Shown: positions 1-5,635 of the stretch, piece by piece | Layout: every line of letters starts with the position of its first letter | Numbering within the stretch: the first letter of the stretch is position 1 | Notes under the pieces: model-generated | The model's database searches: none | Told to the model about the DNA's origin: nothing | What the model saw: the letters and a program-made list of their open reading frames with translations, nothing else | Source: Legionellaceae bacterium | GTDB taxonomy: Bacteria; Pseudomonadota; Gammaproteobacteria; Legionellales; Legionellaceae | Length of the DNA stretch: 5,635 bases | Assembly (NCBI GenBank): GCA_947473535.1 | Contig: CANJFK010000095.1 | Location: forward strand, 1-5,635 | Direction: 5' to 3' | Translations under genes and position numbers: made by a program

Positions 1-434
1 TCAGCACGCCAGGATCGGTTCCATACCAATAAATGATCATCGCTGGCACCGGCAAAATCAAAGCTGGTTCGATTAAGCTTCTCTTGATAGTAGAATTGGT
101 CGTGTTGGATATCTGTTATTGTAAAATATGACGCATAAATTGCCTCTGATACCCATCGAGAAGGGGGGCGTTGAGGTGGCGCGCTGATACGTAAAAACGT
201 GAGTGAAAATCCATAAACTTGATCGCTTGAATCCACAAGATGGCCAAAAAAATTCCACCATTCAAAATTTGTTTCTGGATGCTTCCCGTGATCGTTGGGA
301 AATGTTAGCCCTGCTTCGGTGGATGCAGCGAAAGCACTGCTGAGTATTGTAAGCATAAGAATTAATATGAATAAAAGCGTTATTAATTTGGTCTTAGCCA
401 CCGTTGCGCTAACCACAACCGGTAGTTTAATCAT
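1..434 (-). CDS. CrtC/AttH-type lipocalin-like secreted protein, N-terminal part (3' end outside window)
   Basis: I translated this partial gene by hand: 144 codons from an ATG at 434, open to the left edge. Residues 17-36 form a hydrophobic signal peptide ending in Ala-Phe-Ala, with likely cleavage after residue 36, so the product should be periplasmic or membrane-anchored. Residues 45-66 carry the hallmark of the CrtC/AttH family: FPxDHGxHP, then NFEWWNFFGHL, then a beta-strand YGFSLTFLR. This family has a lipocalin-like fold and includes carotenoid 1,2-hydratase and AttH; members near ABC genes are usually not carotenoid enzymes. The start overlaps the permease stop by 8 bp (ATGATTAA). A strong AAGGA site sits 7 bases upstream, inside the permease gene, so it is the third gene of the ABC operon. 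A role as substrate-binding or substrate-modifying periplasmic partner is inferred. Family call fairly sure; function open. Confidence 0.85.
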   Translation of the reverse strand, partial: MIKLPVVVSATVAKTKLITLLFILILMLTILSSAFAASTEAGLTFPNDHGKHPETNFEWWNFFGHLVDSSDQVYGFSLTFLRISAPPQRPPSRWVSEAIYASYFTITDIQHDQFYYQEKLNRTSFDFAGASDDHLLVWNRSWRA

Positions 435-2991
435 AGCGTAATCCTTCTGCATTAATTAACGCCCTTACTTTTAATGCGGGTATCAGTCCGTCGAGTATGA
501 CAATGATAACGAGCATGATCATAAATAAAAAAATCGATGAGTAAGATATCGTTAAAAATATTTCGGCGCCGAAAAGTGTTTTGTCCAAATAATTAAAAAT
601 GAGGGTCAGTATCAGAAGGGTGGGGAGAATCGCATTAAAAACAGCAGCGCTATAGATAATGAATGATTCCCACAGGCACATTTTGATTAGGGTGTAGTCA
701 TTTGACCCCAGGGACCAAAAAACAGAAAACTCATGCCGCCGACTTAAGATAAGTTGTTCTAATGTATTAAATAAGGTGAGTGCCGTTAATATCAGAATGA
801 CGGATACAATAATTTTACTCAATTGAAAGGTTTGGTCCAACATATTTTCGGCTATTTTTTTTATGCCCGCTTGGTATTGTATGAGTACACTGAGCGAGGG
901 AAAACGCTCCATTAGATCGTGTATTACTTGTTCATGCTGTTTGGGATCGTGGAGATAAAGCATCGCATTTTGTACTCTTGATTCATCATATGATTGTGTA
1001 AATAAGGCCTTTTGCATCAATAATATATTTTGGTAAGGGGAATAATTGTACGAAATATTAGCTACTCTAACGTCTAAGAAGCCGTGATTTCCTGGGATAT
1101 TAATGATATCACCAATAGTTAGATTAAATTGATTGGCAAAATGATCGGAAATGAACACATTGTTTATATTAGAGCGGACGGCCTTTAATTGCGTTTTGGT
1201 CATGGGTTGGGTAAATTGAACTTTAAAATCGCTTCCTATCGTACTAAACGTTGTTCCAATGACACGCACGGGCTTGTCATGGTAATAGATATCTTTATGT
1301 ACGAGGGTGTTATTGGCTCGAATGTCAGGGTTGTGTTCAATAAAATGGACGAAATCGTCTGGAAGATAGTGGTCAATAAAATTATAAGCGGAGTTTTTTT
1401 CACCAATATAAATATCGGCAGACAAAACATGATTTACCCAATCAATGGCTGTTTGATGTGTGCTATCAATGACAATCATCGCGGATAGATACAACGATAT
1501 AGCAATACTCATCGCACTAATGGCAACCGTATGTTTTCTCATGGTTGCATTGATATGTTCAATAGCAATGATGGCCTCAATCCAAAAGTTACTAGCAAAT
1601 ACGCGAATCAGAGCCAAAAAATTGACTAAAATGATGGGTAGAAAAAAAGCAGAGCTTAGTAATATACCGGATAACGATAAGTAGACGATCAACGGGTTAA
1701 ATTTTAAAATGGGAGGTATCAAACTGATGAGTGAAATAAGTAAAATACCCGCGCCGATTAATGTTGTTTTGGTAATTTTAGTTTTAAATTGTTCTTCATA
1801 CGTTTGATAAAAAACAGTTTGACGAAGGGGAATGCGGTAAATTTCCAAGCAGGGTAAAATACTGACTGACAATGTCATGATGAGCACAATGAAAAACACT
1901 TCGGTGATTACATGCATTGGCAGATAAACGTTAGTGACGCTCACGGGAAGAAATAGGGTTGAGAAGGTTGCTGCAATATGATGTATGCTGATTAACGTTA
2001 TTAAATAACCGATTAAAATGCCAATTGCTGCACAGAACGCTGCAAGTAATACGCTGGCTAATAAACTGGATAAAAATAAAGTTTTTGGCTGTACGCCCAG
2101 CATGAGCATAATGCCGAAATCTCTTCTGCGCTCTAACATAAAATAGCTAATCGAATTGTAAACAATGATGGCCGTAACTAATAATGCCAAACAGATAATT
2201 AAATTTAAGTTGAATCGGAAGGTTGCGGTGATCTCTTCAGCATAATTTGAATTGTCATTTCCTCGACGTATTTTGAGCGGCTGAGGTAAGATGTTAGCAA
2301 CCTTCTGCATTGCGGCAGCGGTGTCTTTGGTGTTAAAGGTTATATTTAATTGATCAATGTATTGGTACGTGTTGAATAGGTTTTGAAAATTTTTGATGTC
2401 AATAATAATCAAATAATCACCGTAATCGGCTGTTTTGTCGATGTCGCTAAAGGTGGATTGAATTTTGATGGGCCTGTATGTGCCATCAACTAACAAGGTT
2501 AACGATGAGTTTTGGGCTTCTTCAGCTAATTTTTTCGATGAAAACGCTTGAATTGGCTGATCAAGGAAAAACCCTAAATAGTTTGATATGTCATCTAATT
2601 TATAATCTTGTTTATCTATTGGTATAATTTGATCAATGGCTAAAAAATCAACGCCGATAATATGGGCATAGCCTAGGCTCCGGTTGCCTGAGAACGTTTG
2701 AACATACTGGGTGCTGATGGGTGTTAAGGTGTCAACATCAGGCATGTTTAACAGTTTAGGAATGATACTCTCTGATATTGAGCCGGTCTCGGATGTAATT
2801 CGAATGGTATCTTTATGACTAACAAACGTCGTTGTAGCATCAAAACTCATTAAAATATTTTCTGTTGTAAGTCGTGTTGATACATACAAACTAACGCCTA
2901 AAACAATACTTACGATGGTGAATAAAACGCGAAGCTTTTCTTGTTTTAAGTAAGAGCTAAAGAGTAGCTTAAAAAGATTGGCTGAAATCAT
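427..2991 (-). CDS. FtsX/MacB-type ABC transporter permease with two FtsX halves (YbbP/AttFG-like)
   Basis: The 854-residue membrane protein has about ten predicted helices: 21-39, 261-284, 306-333, 360-380, 409-428, 434-463, 487-508, 724-745, 773-800 and 816-837. Two large periplasmic domains lie at about 40-260 and 510-723; the first resembles the MacB core domain. Each half ends in an FtsX module whose cytoplasmic loop is recognisable: ERRRDFGIMLMLGV at 287-300 and SRRHEFSVFWSLGS at 750-763. These are probably the contacts for the ATPase. Length and duplicated plan match YbbP-type permeases of about 800 residues, rather than four-helix MacB or LolC/E. Such proteins usually act by mechanotransmission, moving or extracting lipophilic molecules or lipoproteins at the outer leaflet of the inner membrane, not as classical channels. 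The start overlaps the ATPase stop by ATGA, and no good ribosome site precedes it, so translation is probably coupled. Substrate unknown. Confidence 0.93.
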   Translation of the reverse strand: MISANLFKLLFSSYLKQEKLRVLFTIVSIVLGVSLYVSTRLTTENILMSFDATTTFVSHKDTIRITSETGSISESIIPKLLNMPDVDTLTPISTQYVQTFSGNRSLGYAHIIGVDFLAIDQIIPIDKQDYKLDDISNYLGFFLDQPIQAFSSKKLAEEAQNSSLTLLVDGTYRPIKIQSTFSDIDKTADYGDYLIIIDIKNFQNLFNTYQYIDQLNITFNTKDTAAAMQKVANILPQPLKIRRGNDNSNYAEEITATFRFNLNLIICLALLVTAIIVYNSISYFMLERRRDFGIMLMLGVQPKTLFLSSLLASVLLAAFCAAIGILIGYLITLISIHHIAATFSTLFLPVSVTNVYLPMHVITEVFFIVLIMTLSVSILPCLEIYRIPLRQTVFYQTYEEQFKTKITKTTLIGAGILLISLISLIPPILKFNPLIVYLSLSGILLSSAFFLPIILVNFLALIRVFASNFWIEAIIAIEHINATMRKHTVAISAMSIAISLYLSAMIVIDSTHQTAIDWVNHVLSADIYIGEKNSAYNFIDHYLPDDFVHFIEHNPDIRANNTLVHKDIYYHDKPVRVIGTTFSTIGSDFKVQFTQPMTKTQLKAVRSNINNVFISDHFANQFNLTIGDIINIPGNHGFLDVRVANISYNYSPYQNILLMQKALFTQSYDESRVQNAMLYLHDPKQHEQVIHDLMERFPSLSVLIQYQAGIKKIAENMLDQTFQLSKIIVSVILILTALTLFNTLEQLILSRRHEFSVFWSLGSNDYTLIKMCLWESFIIYSAAVFNAILPTLLILTLIFNYLDKTLFGAEIFLTISYSSIFLFMIMLVIIVILDGLIPALKVRALINAEGLRYD

Positions 2992-3656
2992 AAGACAAGT
3001 CGACCATTTTTCATGGTGAGGGTTCTGTCGACATGCATTACGAGACGTACATCATGTGTAGCAATGAGCGCGGTTAAACCGCGTTGTTCTACTAGCGTTT
3101 GCAATAAGGAAAAAATACCAATGGCGGTTTCTGAGTCCAGATTTCCTGTCGGTTCATCCGCTAACAATAGTTTTGGTTTGTTAATTAAGGCGCGCGAAAT
3201 GGCTGTTCGCTGAGCTTCTCCGCCGGAAACTTCGTGTGGGTAGTGTTTTAGTAGATGTTTTATCCCCACCTGCTCAGCAATTTTTTCTACGTCAATGTTC
3301 AATGCTTTACGTGGCGTTTTAGCAAGATAGCCAGGTACAGCAATATTTTCAAAAATAGTCAATGTAGGGAATAAGTTAAAAAATTGAAAAATAATGCCAA
3401 TTTCGTGTAATCGATAGTTGGCTAACTGTGCGCGGTTGAGTTTTGAAATATTTTGACCATTGACACTAATCTCACCTGAGCTCGGCTTATCAAGCGCGGC
3501 GATTAAATTCAAAAGGGTGCTTTTCCCTGCACCACTTGGACCCACGAGAGCCACTAAATGCTCTAATCGTTCAATGTTTACGGTCACGTCGATCAATGCT
3601 TGATTGTTTTTGTACTGCTCATATTGCTTGCAAATATTTTTTATACGGATATGCAT
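2988..3656 (-). CDS. ABC transporter ATP-binding protein, MacB/LolD/YbbA type
   Basis: The 222-residue ATPase powers the permease encoded next to it. All nucleotide-binding motifs are intact: Walker A GPSGAGKST at 39-47, Q-loop Gln91 in IIFQFFNLFPTLT, signature VSGGEAQR at 143-150, Walker B LLLADE at 163-168 with Glu168 catalytic, D-loop NLDS at 172-175 and switch His201. ADEPTGNLDS and the small size with no fused domain are typical of MacB/LolD/YbbA/FtsE-type subunits. I chose the ATG at 3656 because the alignable domain begins at once (MHIRIKNICKQY) and GGTGGTG lies about 8 bases upstream. An in-frame ATG at 3704 would add 16 residues unlike the family and has no ribosome site. It is the first gene of the operon, overlapping the permease by 4 bp. 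A mobile element begins 66 bp upstream of the start, so the promoter is in or next to that element. Confidence 0.95.
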   Translation of the reverse strand: MHIRIKNICKQYEQYKNNQALIDVTVNIERLEHLVALVGPSGAGKSTLLNLIAALDKPSSGEISVNGQNISKLNRAQLANYRLHEIGIIFQFFNLFPTLTIFENIAVPGYLAKTPRKALNIDVEKIAEQVGIKHLLKHYPHEVSGGEAQRTAISRALINKPKLLLADEPTGNLDSETAIGIFSLLQTLVEQRGLTALIATHDVRLVMHVDRTLTMKNGRLVL

Positions 3657-3711
3657 TAATGGACACCACCGCTGTCGGTTTATTATTGGTACTCGAAAAT
3701 TCATGAGTGCA

Positions 3712-3721
3712 AGGTATATAC
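3712..3721. repeat. Left copy of putative target-site duplication
   Basis: AGGTATATAC abuts the left inverted repeat. The right-hand partner AGGTATAGTT (3876-3885) shares the first seven bases. A 10-bp duplication is within the range made by IS4-type transposases. The three mismatches suggest an old insertion, or chance in AT-rich DNA. Confidence 0.5.
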
Positions 3722-3875
3722 GAATGGCACCTACTTAAGGAAAATACATTGTCATAGCCTGGGTGCAGGCACAGCCGTAACCCAGGATTCAATGCGTCGA
3801 ACCTCCCGGATTACACGGCGTTCCATCCAGGCTACGTGGTGTTATTATTCAAAAATTCTTAAGTAAGCGCCATTC
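3722..3875. mobile_element. MITE-like non-autonomous element with 18-bp terminal inverted repeats
   Basis: The left end reads GAATGGCACCTACTTAAG (3722-3739). The reverse complement of the right end reads GAATGGCGCTTACTTAAG (3858-3875), a match at 16 of 18 positions. Directly outside lie AGGTATATAC (3712-3721) and AGGTATAGTT (3876-3885), identical in the first seven bases, consistent with a decayed 10-bp target duplication. The 154-bp interior has no coding capacity and holds a long imperfect hairpin. Short length, paired ends, flanking duplication and lack of a transposase fit a MITE. The ends resemble IS4-group ends in size and in the GCC/TTAAG pattern, so an IS4-family transposase acting in trans is a guess from memory. 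It lies between the BON gene and the ABC operon. Confidence 0.72.
3755..3834. repeat. Imperfect long hairpin inside the mobile element
   Basis: The outer stem pairs TAGCCTGG (3755-3762) exactly with CCAGGCTA (3827-3834) and continues inward with wobbles. A second block pairs GTAACCCAGGA (3777-3787) with TCCCGGATTAC (3804-3814) at 9 of 11 positions. The loop is about 16 bases. It resembles the dispersed GTAGCCTGGATG.../...ATCCGGG hairpin repeats I recall from many gammaproteobacterial genomes. Transcribed from either side it would form a stable RNA stem, which could slow or end transcription leaving the BON gene. No U-tract follows it on the minus strand, so it is not a classic terminator. Confidence 0.7.
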
Positions 3876-3885
3876 AGGTATAGTT
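3876..3885. repeat. Right copy of putative target-site duplication
   Basis: AGGTATAGTT abuts the right inverted repeat and matches the left copy (3712-3721) in seven leading bases. It supports the element boundaries at 3722 and 3875. Confidence 0.5.
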
Positions 3886-3936
3886 AGCCATAATATAGAA
3901 TGATTAGCTAGGGTCTTATTGACCATTGGTGTTATT

Positions 3937-4503
3937 TTATGGGTCATTATCCGTGAATATTTCATCTTGAACACCAGCAACCCCAGGAACAGATTGTACG
4001 ACTGACAATATGTCATCCTTCTCTATAGAGGGATGTATTGTACCGGATAAATAAACTTGACTGTCTACCGTTTGAATCTGAATGGGCCAGAGTGGGACCG
4101 CTGCGCCCAAAAGATTTGATTTTAACAGCGCACTTTTGACTTTAACGGTGATAAAGAGGTCAGGTAACAATTTTGCATTTTCTGCTGTGGTTAACTTATC
4201 AACATTAACGTCTTTCACTCCGGGCGTTGTAGCTATCGTGAACACGACGTATTCATAATCACTATTCGTATATAATAGACCGGAAAGGTAAACCGTGCCG
4301 CCAATAACACGGACTTCAATCTGTCTTGCATCAGGTGGTAGCCATTCATGGATGCTTTTTTGAAGTTCTGCATCAGTAGGGATAGAATTGGTTAGATTAC
4401 TGGTGGTAGGTGGCGTGGTTGTTTCATCTTGTGCATAGCCTGTTGTATTGAAAATCATACTGATTAAACTGCATAATATAATGACCTTAAATTTAGATGG
4501 CAT
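3937..4503 (-). CDS. Secreted two-BON-domain protein (OsmY/DolP-like)
   Basis: The 188-residue protein starts with a signal peptide (1-24, ending Gly-Tyr-Ala before Gln25), so it is probably periplasmic. Cys11 is not in a lipobox, so it is not an evident lipoprotein. A Thr/Pro/Ser-rich linker (27-43) leads to two BON domains. The first, about 44-104, has VRVIGGTVYLSG and TTPGVKDVNVDKL. The second, about 115-184, has IQIQTVDSQVYLSG and VQSVPGVAGVQDEIF, with a small GAAVPLWP insert before its first strand. BON domains occur in OsmY and DolP (YraP), envelope proteins that bind phospholipid or support outer-membrane integrity. The start overlaps the epimerase stop by 11 bp and has a good AAGGA site 9 bases upstream, so it is the second gene of that unit. 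No clear terminator follows; the mobile-element hairpin lies about 100 bp downstream. Domain call sure; role inferred. Confidence 0.9.
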   Translation of the reverse strand: MPSKFKVIILCSLISMIFNTTGYAQDETTTPPTTSNLTNSIPTDAELQKSIHEWLPPDARQIEVRVIGGTVYLSGLLYTNSDYEYVVFTIATTPGVKDVNVDKLTTAENAKLLPDLFITVKVKSALLKSNLLGAAVPLWPIQIQTVDSQVYLSGTIHPSIEKDDILSVVQSVPGVAGVQDEIFTDNDP

Positions 4504-5389
4504 AACGTTCGTTCCTTCTCTGAGTGTCCGCGCGAACTATAAAATCTGCAATATATGTATCCAATTGCTGTTGAGGTTGCCAAGCAAGTTCGGTTTGAGC
4601 ACGGTTATCAAATTGAGGTGGCTTGAAGCGCTCACCAGGTTGTTCGGGAATGAATACATAATCACGTTGAAATAAGCGAGCGACTTCGATTACCGAATAA
4701 TCTTTCGAATGACCTAATAAAAACTCATCATTTTTCGGATAATCAATTAATTGGAGCAAGCCTGCACAAATATCATCTACATGAGTAAATGATCGTCGTT
4801 GATTTCCTGGGGCGATGACTGTCAACGGCATGTTTTCTATATACTGTTGTTCGAAGATGCCAATTACTGTTGCAAATGGTCCGCTGTTAATTTGTCCGGG
4901 ACCGTATACATTGCACAAATATCCAATACGATACTCGAGACCAAACCATTGAGAATAATTTTTAATGAGCTCAATATTTTTGGCTTTAAACCATGCATAA
5001 GGTGACATATTTTCATTGTTCTTATCGCCAAACTTACTCGAGGACCCAGTATAAATCAGCTTAATTTGATGTTGGCTACAGAATTGAATCACTTGAAACG
5101 TACCGGCACAATTAGAATGCCAAACATCTTTAATCATTGAAAAAGAGGGGCGAATGCGAGAAAACTCACCTAGATGAAATACAATATCCGGACGCGGATA
5201 ATTCCGCATAATATCTACAATATCAACGGTGTCACCAAGAATGTATTCGGCTTTCAATGCGTCATCAAATTGATAATTTGGTATGTGTTGATCGATCACA
5301 ATGATCTGACGATCTGGATAAATTTTGTTGAGCAAGCGAATTAAATGGCACCCGACAAATCCACCGCCTCCAGTGATTAGAATACACAT
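4493..5389 (-). CDS. Extended SDR NAD-dependent sugar-nucleotide epimerase/dehydratase
   Basis: The 298-residue cytoplasmic enzyme has the family's key sites. The NAD-binding loop is TGGGGFVGCHL (6-16), with Asp33 closing the second strand as expected for NAD rather than NADP. DIVFHLGEFSR lies at 68-78. The catalytic Ser is likely Ser116 in TGSSSKFGD, and Tyr131/Lys135 form YxxxK in SPYAWFKAK. NVYGPGQ (160-166) and GNQRRSFTHVDDI (195-207) are the usual substrate-side motifs of GalE/RmlB-like proteins. It probably acts on a UDP- or other NDP-sugar, as epimerase, dehydratase or decarboxylase; the exact reaction cannot be told. The loop between the catalytic Ser and Tyr is about 15 residues, some ten shorter than in GalE. 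The start is backed by an AGAGG site 7-8 bases upstream. It overlaps the BON gene and diverges from a sugar-nucleotide dehydrogenase gene, which supports a polysaccharide role. Confidence 0.92.
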   Translation of the reverse strand: MCILITGGGGFVGCHLIRLLNKIYPDRQIIVIDQHIPNYQFDDALKAEYILGDTVDIVDIMRNYPRPDIVFHLGEFSRIRPSFSMIKDVWHSNCAGTFQVIQFCSQHQIKLIYTGSSSKFGDKNNENMSPYAWFKAKNIELIKNYSQWFGLEYRIGYLCNVYGPGQINSGPFATVIGIFEQQYIENMPLTVIAPGNQRRSFTHVDDICAGLLQLIDYPKNDEFLLGHSKDYSVIEVARLFQRDYVFIPEQPGERFKPPQFDNRAQTELAWQPQQQLDTYIADFIVRADTQRRNERYAI

Positions 5390-5425
5390 GCCTTAACCTC
5401 TGTTTTAATGTAATTCCTATTGTGT

Positions 5426-5431
5426 ATTATA
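5426..5431 (-). promoter_or_regulatory. Candidate -10 box for the epimerase-BON unit
   Basis: Read on the minus strand this is a perfect TATAAT, 36 bases before the epimerase ATG, giving a short leader with the AGAGG ribosome site. No good -35 lies at the right distance (GTCATA at 17-bp spacing), so either an activator helps or the match is chance in AT-rich DNA. Confidence 0.4.
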
Positions 5432-5440
5432 GTCTATTAT

Positions 5441-5446
5441 TACAAT
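5441..5446 (+). promoter_or_regulatory. Candidate -10 box for the divergent dehydrogenase gene
   Basis: TACAAT is one base from consensus, about 75 bases before the TTG start. A poor -35 (TATTGT at 17-bp spacing) precedes it. It lies beside the opposite-strand TATAAT, so the two directions would share the same short DNA segment. Confidence 0.27.
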
Positions 5447-5520
5447 AGTATGACTTTGTATACCGTGCGCACATTAGTTTTCGGTTTATTAGAGCTCGTT
5501 AAGATAGGAGCAACACAACC

Positions 5521-5635
5521 TTGAACATTGGGATATTAGGATGTGGTTATGTTGGGCTTGTAACGGCGGCATGTCTTGGAGAATTTGGGCACCATATAGT
5601 GTGTGTGGATATTAATCCTCAACTTAGGCTCATCA
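5521..5635 (+). CDS. ugd: UDP-glucose 6-dehydrogenase family protein, N-terminal fragment (3' end outside window)
   Basis: I translated this partial gene by hand; 38 codons are visible. They read NIGILGCGYVGLVTAACL, then EFGHHIVCVDINPQ. This is the N-terminal Rossmann fold of the UDP-glucose/GDP-mannose dehydrogenase family: GxGYVGLVTAACLxExGH, then an acidic Asp after the second strand that selects NAD. These enzymes oxidise the NDP-sugar C6 alcohol to the uronic acid, most often UDP-glucose to UDP-glucuronate for capsule, LPS or exopolysaccharide. The start appears to be TTG: no in-frame ATG lies between the stop at 5500-5502 and this point, and TAGGAG ends 10 bases upstream, a slightly long spacing. 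UDP-glucose is the likeliest substrate, but GDP-mannose or UDP-ManNAc dehydrogenases look alike over this short stretch. Confidence 0.85.
   Translation, partial: MNIGILGCGYVGLVTAACLGEFGHHIVCVDINPQLRLI

Noticed and set aside
73..261. 62-residue minus-strand reading frame at the left end
   Set aside because: It lies in another frame of the lipocalin-like gene, whose own frame gives a signal peptide and the EWW motif.
1189..1684. Plus-strand and alternate minus-strand frames inside the permease gene (1189-1488, 1236-1430, 1460-1684)
   Set aside because: All are antisense or out-of-frame shadows of the 854-residue permease, with no ribosome sites or recognisable domains.
3013..3213. Plus-strand 66-residue frame
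   Set aside because: It is antisense to the conserved Walker B and signature region of the ATPase.
3657..3704. N-terminal extension of the ATPase to an ATG at 3704
   Set aside because: It adds 16 non-homologous residues, lacks a ribosome site and begins 18 bp from the mobile element. The ATG at 3656 fits the family.
3722..3875. CRISPR array or structured RNA gene in the non-coding gap
   Set aside because: The repeats are inverted, not direct with spacers, and the flanking duplication fits a mobile element better.
3908..3928. Possible terminator hairpin after the BON gene (GGTC/GACC stem, TTATT loop)
   Set aside because: The stem is only four base pairs with no proper U-tract, too weak to call.
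4448..5005. Plus-strand frames at 4448-4675 and 4799-5005
   Set aside because: Both are antisense to the epimerase/BON genes and show no family features.
5465..5472. 8-bp palindrome GTGCGCAC before the dehydrogenase gene
   Set aside because: It is a short, isolated palindrome with no second copy nearby, so it is not enough for an operator call.

Overview
The window reads as AT-rich gammaproteobacterial DNA. Protein style, Shine-Dalgarno sites of the AAGGA/GAGG type and a mobile-element remnant with IS4-like ends would suit a Legionella/Coxiella-type relative. That placement is an inference from general look only; no marker gene is present.

Layout, right to left along the minus strand. At the far right edge (5521-5635, plus strand) is the start of a UDP-glucose/GDP-mannose dehydrogenase gene, probably ugd. 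It diverges across about 130 bp from a minus-strand pair: an extended SDR sugar-nucleotide epimerase/dehydratase (4493-5389) and a secreted two-BON-domain protein (3937-4503). The pair overlaps by 11 bp, so it is probably co-translated. About 280 bp of non-coding DNA then separates this pair from the next genes. That stretch holds a 154-bp non-autonomous mobile element (MITE) with 18-bp terminal inverted repeats, a partly decayed target-site duplication and an internal long imperfect hairpin (3722-3875).

Beyond it is a tightly overlapped three-gene minus-strand operon: a MacB/LolD/YbbA-type ABC ATPase (2988-3656), an 854-residue FtsX-type permease with two FtsX halves and about ten membrane helices (427-2991), and the N-terminal part of an exported CrtC/AttH-type lipocalin-like protein (1-434, running off the left edge). 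The ATPase and permease overlap by ATGA, and the permease and lipocalin-like gene overlap by 8 bp.

How the genes may work together. The dehydrogenase and epimerase point to nucleotide-sugar supply for a surface polysaccharide or glycan. The BON protein is an envelope protein of the OsmY/DolP kind, tied by translation to the epimerase. The ABC operon looks like an envelope system that uses ATP hydrolysis to move or extract a lipophilic substrate, with a periplasmic lipocalin-like partner that may bind or modify it. The substrate cannot be read from the sequence. The most unusual points are the MITE with its nested hairpin just upstream of the ABC operon, the epimerase-BON coupling, and the ATPase/10-helix permease/lipocalin trio.
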